Source: Aliamphritea ceti
GTDB lineage: Bacteria; Pseudomonadota; Gammaproteobacteria; Pseudomonadales; Balneatricaceae
Assembly: GCF_024347215.1 (NCBI RefSeq)
Contig: NZ_AP025282.1
Span: forward strand, 2,604,001-2,668,000
Direction: 5' to 3'
Length of the DNA: 64,000 nt
Below, piece after piece: positions 17,694 through 26,292 of the stretch. Numbering within the stretch: the stretch's first letter is position 1; each line of letters starts with the position of its first letter. A program made the translations under genes and the position numbers. The notes below the pieces were generated by a model. That model was not told where the DNA came from and did no database searches. It saw nothing but the letters and a program-made list of their open reading frames with translations.

Positions 17694-17723
17694 AAAAAAA
17701 GCGCCTTCACAGAAGGCACTTTT
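17694..17723 (-). terminator. terminator of the acetoacetyl-CoA synthetase gene
   Basis: Stem GCGCCTTC / GAAGGCAC (one G-U pair in the transcript) followed on the minus strand by seven T, 34 bases past the stop. Confidence 0.82.
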
Positions 17724-17756
17724 AATTATACATAGCCAGATGACGTTATCAGGCAG

Positions 17757-19721
17757 CTAGTCTTGCTGAAGTTCAGCTATGTTAGCGAATAGTTCAAGTG
17801 CTTCCGGATTAGCTAAGGCTTCTTTATTTTTAACCGGACGACCATGTACGACATCTCTTACAGCCAGCTCTGTAATCTTGCCTGAACGCGTACGGGGGAT
17901 ATCTGTAACAGCAATGATCTTAGCTGGTACGTGGCGAGGTGTGCATTCGCTGCGAATGCGCTTTTTCATTGTGATCACAAGATCGTCGGTGAGGGAAACA
18001 CCCTGAGTTAACCGTACAAACAACACCACCCGGGTATCAGCATCCCACTCCTGGCCAATAACGATAGCTTCCTGAACCTCATCAAAAAGCTCCACCTGGC
18101 GGTAAATTTCTGCGGTACCTATACGGACGCCACCCGGGTTAAGGGTTGCATCAGAGCGCCCATATACAACCACGCCATTGTGTTCAGTGATGGCAATAAA
18201 ATCACCATGAGTCCAGATATTGGCGTATTTATCAAAGTACGCGGACTGATATTTTTCACCGCTGTCGTCACCCCAGAAACCAACGGGCATATTAGGGAAA
18301 GGTTTGGTACAAACCATTTCACCACGGTCGCCACGTACTGGCTGGCCATCATCATCAAATACTTCAATAGCCAGACCTAAACCGCGGGCCTGAATTTCTC
18401 CACGCCATACCGGGCCTGTAGGGTTACCAAGAATGAAACAGCCGCAGATATCAGTACCGCCTGAAATAGAAGATAACTGTACATCCTGTTTTACTGATTC
18501 GTAGATGTAATCAAAACCTTCATCAACCAGTGGCGATCCGGTTGAGCAGATAGCACGAAGATCTTTCAGGTCGTGGGTTTCAATAGGTTTGAGCCCGGCT
18601 TTGCGACAGGCATCAATATATTTGGCTGAGGTGCCAAACAACGTAAATTTTTCTTCAGCTGCATAGTCGTACAATACATTGCCGTTTGGATAGAAAGGGG
18701 AGCCGTCGTACAGCATGACAGTTGCACCTGTACCGAGAGCACCAATTAACCAGTTCCACATCATCCAGCCGCAAGTCGTAAAGTAAAAGACCCTGTCTTC
18801 CGGACGCTGATCACAATTCAGCAGATGCTCTTTTCGCAGGTTAAGCAGCATACCTCCTGCGCTGTGTGTGATGCATTTAGGTTTGCCTGTGGTACCGCTG
18901 GAATACATGATAAACAGCGGATGATTAAATGGCATTGCTACAAACTCAATTTCACTGGCTATGAAATCAGCCGTGAAGTCTGCCAGAGTTGCTGCAGAAC
19001 GTACTTTTTTTACCACGCTGATATCAGGTGTATCGTTCAGCAAAGGCAACACGATAACCTGTTCTACAACGGCAAGGTCGGTAAGGATCTCAGCAACAGT
19101 ATTCAGACTGTCATGGCCTTTACCGTTGTAGAAGTACCCATCCGCACAGAACAATACTTTAGGGCGGGACTGACCGAAGCGGTCTAATACACCGTTAACT
19201 CCAAAATCCGGAGAGCAGCTAGTCCAGATAGCTCCGACTGAGGCGGCTGCCAGCATAGCAATAATGGTTTCAGGCATGTTAGGCACAAAGCCTGCGACCC
19301 GGTCACCCGGTACTACGCCTGCATTACGTAACGCCTGGCTTAACAGGGAAACCTGATCGTACAGTTGGTTCCAGCTAACCCGACGGTTAGCCTGGTCTTC
19401 GGCTCTGAAGACAATGGCGTCACTTTCATCACGACGCTGTAACAGGTTTTCTGCAAAGTTAAGTTTCGCATCAGGGAAGAATTGCGCGCCTGGCATTTTG
19501 TTGCCGTCAATAAGAACTCTCTCGCCCCGGTGCTGACTTTTAATTTCTGCGTAATCCCAGAAAGCACTCCAGAAGTCTTCAGGGTAATCAACAGACCATT
19601 GCCACAAACTGTCGTAATCCGGCAGATTAAGATCAAAGCGAGTTTCGCACTGTTGGCTAAACGCGCGAATGTTAGATGCTGCTATCGCTTCGGCAGAAGG
19701 GGACCAAAGGGGTTGATTCAT
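17757..19721 (-). CDS. aacS: acetoacetate--CoA ligase (acetoacetyl-CoA synthetase)
   Basis: Activates acetoacetate to acetoacetyl-CoA using ATP, for ketone-body or PHB-derived acetoacetate use. At 654 residues it has the full family length. It carries the N-terminal FNFAENLL-like segment (LNFAENLLQRRD), the adenylation P-loop MYSSGTTGKPKCITHSAGG near residue 273, YGRSDATLNPGGVRIGTAEI near 525 and the catalytic lysine in TRSGKITELAVRD near 620. ACS-type enzymes for acetate or propionate are similar, but the N-terminal block and length fit AacS best. A GGAG ribosome site precedes the ATG. A LysR gene is divergent 149 bp away and is its probable regulator. Confidence 0.93.
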   Translation of the reverse strand: MNQPLWSPSAEAIAASNIRAFSQQCETRFDLNLPDYDSLWQWSVDYPEDFWSAFWDYAEIKSQHRGERVLIDGNKMPGAQFFPDAKLNFAENLLQRRDESDAIVFRAEDQANRRVSWNQLYDQVSLLSQALRNAGVVPGDRVAGFVPNMPETIIAMLAAASVGAIWTSCSPDFGVNGVLDRFGQSRPKVLFCADGYFYNGKGHDSLNTVAEILTDLAVVEQVIVLPLLNDTPDISVVKKVRSAATLADFTADFIASEIEFVAMPFNHPLFIMYSSGTTGKPKCITHSAGGMLLNLRKEHLLNCDQRPEDRVFYFTTCGWMMWNWLIGALGTGATVMLYDGSPFYPNGNVLYDYAAEEKFTLFGTSAKYIDACRKAGLKPIETHDLKDLRAICSTGSPLVDEGFDYIYESVKQDVQLSSISGGTDICGCFILGNPTGPVWRGEIQARGLGLAIEVFDDDGQPVRGDRGEMVCTKPFPNMPVGFWGDDSGEKYQSAYFDKYANIWTHGDFIAITEHNGVVVYGRSDATLNPGGVRIGTAEIYRQVELFDEVQEAIVIGQEWDADTRVVLFVRLTQGVSLTDDLVITMKKRIRSECTPRHVPAKIIAVTDIPRTRSGKITELAVRDVVHGRPVKNKEALANPEALELFANIAELQQD

Positions 19722-19870
19722 GGTGTGCTCCGGAAACTTCTTATTCGTTTTTAAGAAGTGTCTGACAGATAGCTTTATTAATCCAATAAAATTATTTGAA
19801 TAATTTATTTAATAAATTTATAAATAAGCTTATAAATAAGTTTCGCCGTCATAATCAGAGATCTTTCTTC

Positions 19871-20779
19871 ATGCGTAATATCACCCTTAAGCAATTACGG
19901 GCATTCGTAGCTGTCGCACATACACGTAGTTTTACAGAGGCCTGTGTACGGGTACATTTATCGCAACCAGCTCTGAGTATAGCGATAAAGAATCTTGAAG
20001 AAGAAGTTGGTGGAGAGTTGCTGGCCAGAACGACACGAACCCTGGCACTGACACCTGAAGGTGAAGAGTTCTTTCCCATTGCGGAGCGCATGCTACTTGA
20101 CTGGGATAATGCATTGGAAGATTTACAACAGCGTTTTGCCTTAAACCGTGGCCGAATCATTATTGGTGCTATGCCATCGTTTGCCAGCAGTCTTCTACCT
20201 GCTCTGTTAAAAGCATTTCGCATTGAATATCCGCAGATTGCAGTGACTGTCCAGGATGTAGTAGCAGAAAGTGTTGTCGACCTGGTCAGGGAAGGGCGGA
20301 TTGAAATTGGTTTCAGTTTTGATCCCGGCGATGCTGATGACCTGAGCTTTACACCGTTATTTGAAGATCATTTTGTAGCCATTGTTAATCAAAAGAGTCC
20401 GCTGGCTGACAACAAAGAGATTCAGTGGGCTGATTTACTGCAACATGATTTTATAAGTTTGCAAAAACCTTCCAGTATGCGTCAGTTGCTTGAAGATGAG
20501 TTAGGGGCTCTCAACATGCAGTTGTCACCAGAATTTGAGAGCCATCAGTTAGTGACTATTGGCCGAATGGTTTCAGCAGGCTTAGGTGTGAGTGCCGTGC
20601 CTTCTGTATGTATACGTCAGATGCAGGAAATGCAGGTATTGTGTAAACCCTTGCAGGCACCAAAAATATCCAGGCCTGTGGGAATTCTTACCCGGCGACG
20701 GTATCCGTTATCCAGTGCTGCAAGGCAAATGCTGAATGTTGTGAGCAATCAGTCAGAATTATTTTCTGTTGGGCTCTAG
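19871..20779 (+). CDS. LysR-family transcriptional regulator, probable regulator of aacS
   Basis: A 302-residue LysR protein with its helix-turn-helix at about residues 6-62 (TRSFTEACVRVHLSQPALSI). The open frame begins at a TTG at 19796, but that adds a 25-residue basic tail coded by an AT-rich repeat; ATG 19871 gives the normal family start. Divergent from the acetoacetyl-CoA synthetase gene with 149 bp between, so it most likely controls it. The effector is not known. Confidence 0.88.
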   Translation: MRNITLKQLRAFVAVAHTRSFTEACVRVHLSQPALSIAIKNLEEEVGGELLARTTRTLALTPEGEEFFPIAERMLLDWDNALEDLQQRFALNRGRIIIGAMPSFASSLLPALLKAFRIEYPQIAVTVQDVVAESVVDLVREGRIEIGFSFDPGDADDLSFTPLFEDHFVAIVNQKSPLADNKEIQWADLLQHDFISLQKPSSMRQLLEDELGALNMQLSPEFESHQLVTIGRMVSAGLGVSAVPSVCIRQMQEMQVLCKPLQAPKISRPVGILTRRRYPLSSAARQMLNVVSNQSELFSVGL

Positions 20780-21093
20780 ATACAAATCCTAACTCCAGAG
20801 TCAGCCTTGATGCGGCTTACATAGCAGTTAAAGGGTTTTAGTCTTTTACCTCTTGTAAAGGTTTTACACAAAATAAGTAATGTGACATGGCAATGTCAGC
20901 ATGCAGTACTAGACTTACGTGCTGCAGGTACATCAAAGCGCTTACTAATCAATATGTAAGCTATTTCAGTGGATGGGATAGCGATTAGTAAAGTTTTCAT
21001 GGATCAGCCTAAGGATGGGGATTATTCGTTCATGTGAATGTACTGCAAATCACGGACGCCCCTGAATTTTTGTAACAATAATTAGGATGAGTT
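20780..21093. other. 314-bp intergenic region
   Basis: Upstream of the chemoreceptor gene. No convincing terminator for the LysR gene, no open frame and no clear sigma-28 flagellar promoter were found. Confidence 0.35.
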
Positions 21094-22800
21094 ATGAAAA
21101 TTAGAACTAAGCTCGTAAGTGTTTTTTGTTTGTCTATGGTGCTGATGGGAGCCGCCCTGGTTGCCGAAAAAGTTGCCGTATCGAAAAATGACGACCAGCT
21201 TAAGGCCAGCGAAAAGCGTCATTTGTCCAACCTGATTGCGGATGAGTTTTTACAGTCATCTAAAAATCTTACCCGTCTTGCCAGAACGTATGTCGCCACT
21301 GGGGATCAAGCCTATCAGGAGAAATACTGGCAGATAGTTCAATGGCGTAGTGGTGACATACCCAGACCAGCTGAGTTTCATCCTGATCTCTATCCTGGGG
21401 TGATCAAACCTCAGGCCGATATAATGAAAGACCTAAATTTTACAGATGCTGAATTTGCCCTGCTTAAAGAAGCGGGACAGCTTTCTAATGACCTGATCAG
21501 AACAGAAGAACAGGCAATGAACAGTATTAAACAGGGCATTGTTGCTGCGGGACCTTATAAAGCAAACAGTGGTGAAAGCATTGAAACCTTCGCTATACGT
21601 ATCCTGTTTGACGCAAATTATCATCGGGAAGTGACGAAGATAATGGGGCCTGTTGATCTGTTTTTTGCAGAGATTGATCAGCGCACAGCCGCTGAGTTAA
21701 AAGCTGCCCAAACTAGTGCTAACTTCTGGATGAACACTGCGTTTACATTTCAGCTACTCGTTTGCGCAGCACTGATCGCCGTTATATTCATGACATTACG
21801 TTTCGTACTGACACCTCTTAATCAGGTGGTTGAGGCTATGCGTGAAATAGGCGAAGGAGACGGTAATTTAGGTAACCGGCTGGAAGAGAAAGGTAATGAT
21901 GAACTGACAGACCTTGCCCGTAGTTTTAATCTTTTTGCCGCTAACGTTATGGCAATGGTCCAGCAGGTAGGTGCTTCGGTTGAGAACATCTCTTCTTCTT
22001 CCAGCCAGTTAGCTTCTACCGCTGAAAAAGCTGATTATGCGATTAATCAGCAGAAAATGTCGATCGATCAGGTTTCATCTGCCAGCCACCAGATGGTTGC
22101 TGCGGTTCAGGAGGTTGCCCGTCATGCAACTTCAGCTGCGGCTGCTACAAATCAGTCAGACACTGAAGCCAGCCAGGGTATGCGTGTGCTGGATAACGCA
22201 ATTCAGGAAATCAATGTCCTGACTGAAGAGATTCACCAGGCTTCCGGGGCGATAGGCCAGCTTGAATCTGACAGCAATACCATAAGCACTGTTCTTGATG
22301 TCATCCGGGATATTGCAGATCAGACTAACCTTCTGGCTCTAAACGCTGCAATTGAAGCAGCCCGGGCTGGTGAGCAGGGCCGTGGCTTTGCCGTTGTTGC
22401 TGATGAGGTACGTAATCTTGCACAACGTACTCAGGATTCAACTCAGGAAATTCAGGGAATGATTGAACGCTTACAAAGCAGTGCGATGACCGCCGTAAAC
22501 GTCATGCAGCGAAGTCAGGATCAGGCAAAAAGCTGTGTGACTCAGGCAGTTGAGGCGGGAACATCATTACAAAGTATTACTCAGGCAATTTCTTCTATTA
22601 ATGACATGAATAATCAGATTGCTACTGCCAGCGAGCAGCAGGGTGCTGTAATGGAGGAAATAAGTACTAGTATTATGGCTATTCTGACTCAGGTGGATGA
22701 AACTTCTGAGGGCTCCCGTAATACTGCCGTTAGCAGTGACAGTATGCGTGATTTATCGATGGAGCTGAAAGCACTGGTTGGGCAGTTTAAAGTGGCTTAG
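21094..22800 (+). CDS. methyl-accepting chemotaxis protein
   Basis: A 568-residue transmembrane chemoreceptor. TM1 is at about 8-28, a roughly 180-residue periplasmic sensor domain follows, TM2 is at about 212-235, then HAMP (about 233-287) and the cytoplasmic signalling domain with the highly conserved hairpin tip DIADQTNLLALNAAIEAARAG-like sequence near 415-435. No C-terminal NWETF-type pentapeptide for CheR docking is present. The ligand is unknown; the sensor domain does not show a Cache or four-helix signature I can name with confidence. Monocistronic, with RBS AGGATGAG and a strong terminator. Confidence 0.95.
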   Translation: MKIRTKLVSVFCLSMVLMGAALVAEKVAVSKNDDQLKASEKRHLSNLIADEFLQSSKNLTRLARTYVATGDQAYQEKYWQIVQWRSGDIPRPAEFHPDLYPGVIKPQADIMKDLNFTDAEFALLKEAGQLSNDLIRTEEQAMNSIKQGIVAAGPYKANSGESIETFAIRILFDANYHREVTKIMGPVDLFFAEIDQRTAAELKAAQTSANFWMNTAFTFQLLVCAALIAVIFMTLRFVLTPLNQVVEAMREIGEGDGNLGNRLEEKGNDELTDLARSFNLFAANVMAMVQQVGASVENISSSSSQLASTAEKADYAINQQKMSIDQVSSASHQMVAAVQEVARHATSAAAATNQSDTEASQGMRVLDNAIQEINVLTEEIHQASGAIGQLESDSNTISTVLDVIRDIADQTNLLALNAAIEAARAGEQGRGFAVVADEVRNLAQRTQDSTQEIQGMIERLQSSAMTAVNVMQRSQDQAKSCVTQAVEAGTSLQSITQAISSINDMNNQIATASEQQGAVMEEISTSIMAILTQVDETSEGSRNTAVSSDSMRDLSMELKALVGQFKVA

Positions 22801-22838
22801 CACTTAACCTTAAATAGCTAGAATTATAGAAAGTTTAG

Positions 22839-22869
22839 AAAAAGCCTTCAGATATGAAGGCTTTTTTTT
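22839..22869 (+). terminator. bidirectional terminator between the chemoreceptor and tetR
   Basis: 12-bp stem AAAAAGCCTTCA / TGAAGGCTTTTT with a 4-base loop and T/A runs on both sides; sits between two converging genes and ends next to the tetR stop. Confidence 0.88.
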
Positions 22870-22873
22870 GTTA

Positions 22874-23443
22874 TCAGGAATGAGTCAGGCTCTTTACCAG
22901 CGGCATAAGTTTGATGGCTGCTTGCGAATCTTCCTGAACCATAGCCGTTGTGATCGCCCCTTCTTTTAATAGGCAAAGGGTGTCTGCCAGTAGTATGGCT
23001 GTTGATTCATCAGAACGAATCAGACGAGTGTGCTGCATCACCAGCTGATAAACATGTTTTTTGTGTTCTTTGCAGGCTTTATGAACCGCCGTTAACGGAT
23101 CAGTATATTCACCGCTGGCATTAATAAAAAAGCAGCCACGAAAGCTTCCCAGCGCGTCAGCTCTGTCATTGAACCAGTCGTCCAGGCCGTCAAACATAGC
23201 GAGAAGTGCATCCTGACCTGGAGCAACAGAAGACATCTTGCCAGTTAACCAACCCATAAATATTTCGTCACGGTAATTGAGAGCGGCAATTATCAGTGCT
23301 TCTTTACCGGAGAAGTAACTGTAGAGTGTCTTTTTAGCAACGCCGGATTGCTGGATGATCTCGTTGATCCCAACCGCATGAATTCCTTGCCGATAAAATA
23401 AACGTAGGGCTGTGCGTACGATAGTGAGTTGTTTTTCGGTCAT
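22874..23443 (-). CDS. TetR-family repressor, NemR/AcuR-like
   Basis: A 189-residue TetR regulator. Its helix-turn-helix (GINEIIQQSGVAKKTLYSYF, residues 24-43) is canonical. The segment SFRGCFFINASGEY near residue 100 places a cysteine where NemR-type repressors hold their redox-sensing cysteine, so an electrophile or oxidant might be the inducer; this is inference. It is divergent from the HPP-family gene, and the intergenic space contains two copies of a 20-bp palindrome built on TAGAC/GTCTA half-sites, almost certainly its operators, allowing autoregulation plus control of the HPP gene. Confidence 0.9.
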   Translation of the reverse strand: MTEKQLTIVRTALRLFYRQGIHAVGINEIIQQSGVAKKTLYSYFSGKEALIIAALNYRDEIFMGWLTGKMSSVAPGQDALLAMFDGLDDWFNDRADALGSFRGCFFINASGEYTDPLTAVHKACKEHKKHVYQLVMQHTRLIRSDESTAILLADTLCLLKEGAITTAMVQEDSQAAIKLMPLVKSLTHS

Positions 23444-23519
23444 TCTGGCCCGGAATATAAAGATACTTGTATATATAACAACTCCGGATGGAATTGTTTA
23501 CGACATGAATATTGACAGA

Positions 23520-23539
23520 GGTAGACAGACTTGTCTACC
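23520..23539. promoter_or_regulatory. TetR operator, copy 1
   Basis: GGTAGACAGACTTGTCTACC: inverted half-sites GGTAGAC / GTCTACC around a 6-bp centre. Spaced 31 bp centre to centre (three helical turns) from copy 2. Confidence 0.88.
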
Positions 23540-23550
23540 ATGCACCAAAA

Positions 23551-23570
23551 GGTAGACCAACTTGTCTACC
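23551..23570. promoter_or_regulatory. TetR operator, copy 2
   Basis: GGTAGACCAACTTGTCTACC, identical to copy 1 except at two centre positions. It abuts a TATAAT (23571-23576) just upstream of the HPP gene, so binding here would block RNA polymerase. Confidence 0.88.
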
Positions 23571-23597
23571 TATAATTATATATGGTGAGGATAATCC

Positions 23598-24044
23598 ATG
23601 CTGGATTCTAAGTTATTTCCGCTGGTGGCTGGCATCGCTGCAGCCGTTACGATTTCAATTCTGGCGTATCTGGAAGCCTTTACCAGTGCAGGCTTATGGC
23701 TAATGGCGCCATTTGGAGCATCCACAGTTCTGGTATTTGGCCTGCCAAAAAGTCCGTTAGCACAACCTAAGAACGTTATATTTGGTCATGTATTGTCAGC
23801 ACTGGTGGGTGTTGTCTTCGTGACGTATGTAGGTGTTGAACCCTGGTCTCTGGGAGCCGCAACAGGTGTTGCAATTGCTCTTATGCTGGTAACTAAGACA
23901 ACGCATCCGCCAGCTGGCGCTAACCCGGTGCTGATTATGCTGACCGGACAAAGCTGGAGCTTTCTGCTTACACCAGTCGCAATAGGTGCTGTCGTAATTG
24001 TCGCCATGGGCTTTCTGGTTAACAAGCTGGTACACAAGTCATAA
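23598..24044 (+). CDS. HPP-family membrane protein
   Basis: A 148-residue integral membrane protein with four to five hydrophobic helices. The family motif HPP lies in THPPAGANPVL near residue 101, and the N-terminal APFGASTVLVFG block near residue 37 is also diagnostic. HPP proteins have been linked to nitrite transport in chloroplasts and cyanobacteria, but the role in proteobacteria is unproven. Strong ribosome site (GGTGAGG) and likely repressed by the adjacent TetR through the twin operators. Confidence 0.88.
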   Translation: MLDSKLFPLVAGIAAAVTISILAYLEAFTSAGLWLMAPFGASTVLVFGLPKSPLAQPKNVIFGHVLSALVGVVFVTYVGVEPWSLGAATGVAIALMLVTKTTHPPAGANPVLIMLTGQSWSFLLTPVAIGAVVIVAMGFLVNKLVHKS

Positions 24045-24056
24045 TTTGTTAGTTAC

Positions 24057-24086
24057 AAAAAAGGGGATCATAAGATCCCCTTTTTT
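24057..24086 (+). terminator. terminator after the HPP gene
   Basis: 9-bp stem AAGGGGATC / GATCCCCTT, 4-base loop, six T on the plus strand and A run on the left, so it can also end the converging DUF2889 transcript. Confidence 0.88.
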
Positions 24087-24121
24087 ACGTCTGTACGCAC
24101 CGAATTTTCCAAAGCCAACAG

Positions 24122-24697
24122 CTAAGCAGGTTCTTCTGCTGGAACCTGCTGACCCTGAAAATATTTGGGCCAGTGTTTTTTAACAACCTCACCCCTTGTA
24201 TTCAGGGCATGACAATTATCCAGCATAAAAGGCTGAGCGCCGGGCATTTGTTCGAGTCTGGCGACTTGCTCTTTGTGGGTAGATTGAAATGCAGTAGTAG
24301 CAATAGGACCCAGTAGTTCAAGTAAATGTGTACAGCCGTTAATACCACCAAAGAGCTCACGGGTCTGGCGGGTAAAGCCTGAAGCAATACGCAAACCAAT
24401 AAGCTTTTTGTAATGCTGGCTAATCTCAGGACACAAACGGTAGGGTGTCAGATCCATGCTGCTGGCAACATCATGAATGTTCATATCAAGATCAATCGTC
24501 AGCCGCAGGCTAAGGTCATGAATCGGTTCTCCTGCCGGCACTAAACCATCATTGCGTTCCTGCAGTGGCGTTGCAGTAGTTTTGATGTCGGTTAAGTGAC
24601 CTTCGATATCCCACAAGCCGTCTTGCCGTTTAAATCCACGACAGATGACGGTACGTGTATGCTGGAGGGCACGGGGTGCTGATGGAGGTAATGGCAT
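24122..24697 (-). CDS. DUF2889-family protein
   Basis: A 191-residue soluble protein of the DUF2889 family: HTRTVICRGFKRQDGLWDIEGHLTD at the start (residues 13-37), the AGEPIHDLSLRLTID centre, and CRSI-like CPEISQHYKKLIGLRIASGFT. The family is widespread in beta- and gammaproteobacteria near aromatic or CoA-ester catabolic genes, and its function is unknown. One cysteine near residue 122 (INGCTHLLEL) is conserved in the family as I recall it. Monocistronic here. Confidence 0.8.
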   Translation of the reverse strand: MPLPPSAPRALQHTRTVICRGFKRQDGLWDIEGHLTDIKTTATPLQERNDGLVPAGEPIHDLSLRLTIDLDMNIHDVASSMDLTPYRLCPEISQHYKKLIGLRIASGFTRQTRELFGGINGCTHLLELLGPIATTAFQSTHKEQVARLEQMPGAQPFMLDNCHALNTRGEVVKKHWPKYFQGQQVPAEEPA

Positions 24698-24818
24698 AGG
24701 CTGCGGTTCTTTTAATTTATTCTTTTAGTGTCTGCGCAGTCATAAGCTGTTCATGCCTTGCTGCATTGCAACAAGGTAAACATTTGGGTGGAGTTTGTAA
24801 ATACAGTTGCAGATGGGG

Positions 24819-24861
24819 AATGTAACTAAAGCGACGCATCCTTCGCTTCTTTAGTTACATT
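24819..24861 (-). terminator. 13-bp perfect hairpin after the EAL-HDOD gene
   Basis: Arms AATGTAACTAAAG (24819-24831) and CTTTAGTTACATT (24849-24861) with a 17-base loop, 16 bases past the EAL-HDOD stop. No T run follows, so if it is a terminator it is not a classical one; mRNA stabilisation is an alternative. Confidence 0.5.
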
Positions 24862-24876
24862 TGTAACTGTTCAGAA

Positions 24877-26097
24877 TCAGTTAGACATTGATAACATAGC
24901 GTCTTTGCTCCAGTTCAGAGCTGAACGATAAGATTCTTCGTATGCCTCGATATCGATATCCTGAGGTAGCAAATCCCAGTCACCGGCTTCATAGTGCGTG
25001 ACATGCTTAAGAATGTCACCCATAGATCCGGTATGATCTTTAATTGCTGACTCAATATCTTCACCGAGTGGCACTTGCTCAAGCATAGTTGCCTGGTCAA
25101 TATCGAGCATAATGTGTAGCTGCGACAGCACACCGGTCATAAAGAAGCTGCTATTGTTTTGAAATCCCTGTGACTGGGCAATTGCCTCGCACATTTTGCC
25201 CCGCAAGAGCAGGGAGCGGCAGATTTCTTCAGGCTTGCTGGTGCGATTAGCCAGTGCAATCATTGTTGCCCAACTACGAATCTGATCCATTCCCAGAAGT
25301 ACAATCGCTTCAGAAAGAGATTCAACACGACGGATCAGTGAATAGGCTGCTGAGTTAACAATACGTAGTAACTTATAAGTCAGCACAGGATCCTGAATGA
25401 TCAGTTCTTCTAAACGTTCCGGTGTTGTACGTTTATTTTGCAGTTCGCTGACCAGGACCAGCAAGTTAGCATGATTAGCTTCAAGCTTACGTCCCTTGAT
25501 AATCTTTGGTCGACTCAGGAAGTGTCCCTGAAACAGCTTAAAGCCAAGTGCATGGCAATGCTCCAGCACTTCAACTGTTTCAATTTTTTCAGCCAGCAAG
25601 GTTACTTTAAATGGCTTTAGTAGCTTAACCTGATTGGCGATTTCATCTGGAGACATACCCAGTACATCGACTTTAACTATATGTGCCAACTCTAACAGCG
25701 GGTCAAATTCAGGACTGTAAACAAAGTCGTCCAGTGCTATACGATAGCCTTTTTCAGCCAGACGCTTTACCGCTGCAATGATTTCATCATCTGCTGCGAT
25801 ATCTTCGAGTACTTCGATAACAATTTGTTTACGAGGTAACTCAGGAAAGTCTTCTGATAACAGAAGTTCCCGGGTCATATTTATGAAGGCTGGCACGCTC
25901 TTCTTGCTGCCGTTATCTGCAATGTTAGTGTAAACATTCAGAATTACATCGCAGGTGGCGCTGGAGTCATTAAATAGAGCATGTTCTGTGTCTGCTTCAT
26001 TACGATAAAGCAGCTCATACGCAACAACCCGTTGCTGACAGTCAAAAATTGGCTGTCTGGCCATCATTACCTGCGAGTGCGCAGCGGTGGTGGTCAT
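24877..26097 (-). CDS. EAL- and HDOD-domain signalling protein (YuxH type)
   Basis: A 406-residue protein with an N-terminal degenerate EAL phosphodiesterase domain (about 10-205) and a C-terminal HDOD domain (about 200-395). The EAL motif is ELLYR and the usual metal ligands are incomplete, so it probably binds rather than hydrolyses cyclic-di-GMP, as in other YuxH proteins. HDOD is shown by LEELIIQDPVLTYKLLRIVNSA and the IVLLGMDQIRSWATMIAL helix. Such proteins affect surface attachment and motility. Single gene; upstream region 26098-26292 is shared with the divergent GTPase gene. Confidence 0.92.
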   Translation of the reverse strand: MTTTAAHSQVMMARQPIFDCQQRVVAYELLYRNEADTEHALFNDSSATCDVILNVYTNIADNGSKKSVPAFINMTRELLLSEDFPELPRKQIVIEVLEDIAADDEIIAAVKRLAEKGYRIALDDFVYSPEFDPLLELAHIVKVDVLGMSPDEIANQVKLLKPFKVTLLAEKIETVEVLEHCHALGFKLFQGHFLSRPKIIKGRKLEANHANLLVLVSELQNKRTTPERLEELIIQDPVLTYKLLRIVNSAAYSLIRRVESLSEAIVLLGMDQIRSWATMIALANRTSKPEEICRSLLLRGKMCEAIAQSQGFQNNSSFFMTGVLSQLHIMLDIDQATMLEQVPLGEDIESAIKDHTGSMGDILKHVTHYEAGDWDLLPQDIDIEAYEESYRSALNWSKDAMLSMSN

Positions 26098-26292
26098 ATA
26101 TGATTATTCCTTAAACTGTCCCCGATATACTAAGTCTTAGGTTATATTCTGCTGACCAACAAGTCAGCAATCCTAGTACTCATGATGTGGACTATAAAAT
26201 CTGCCATTTTTTTATGTTAATGACGTTATTTCCGTTACTTAGGGCTATGCTGTCTGTATAATCACAGCCCGCATTTTTTCAGAATATCGATT

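Larger units (their letters stand above)
17434..17756. other. 323-bp leader region between metF and the acetoacetyl-CoA synthetase gene
   Basis: Contains the acetoacetyl-CoA synthetase terminator (17694-17723) and roughly 250 bp of metF upstream sequence. A perfect 16-bp palindrome (CTTTCGCC/GGCGAAAG, 17466-17481) lies 33-48 bp ahead of the metF start. The length leaves room for a structured leader, but I could not match it to a SAM, SAH, glycine or THF riboswitch consensus. Confidence 0.4.
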
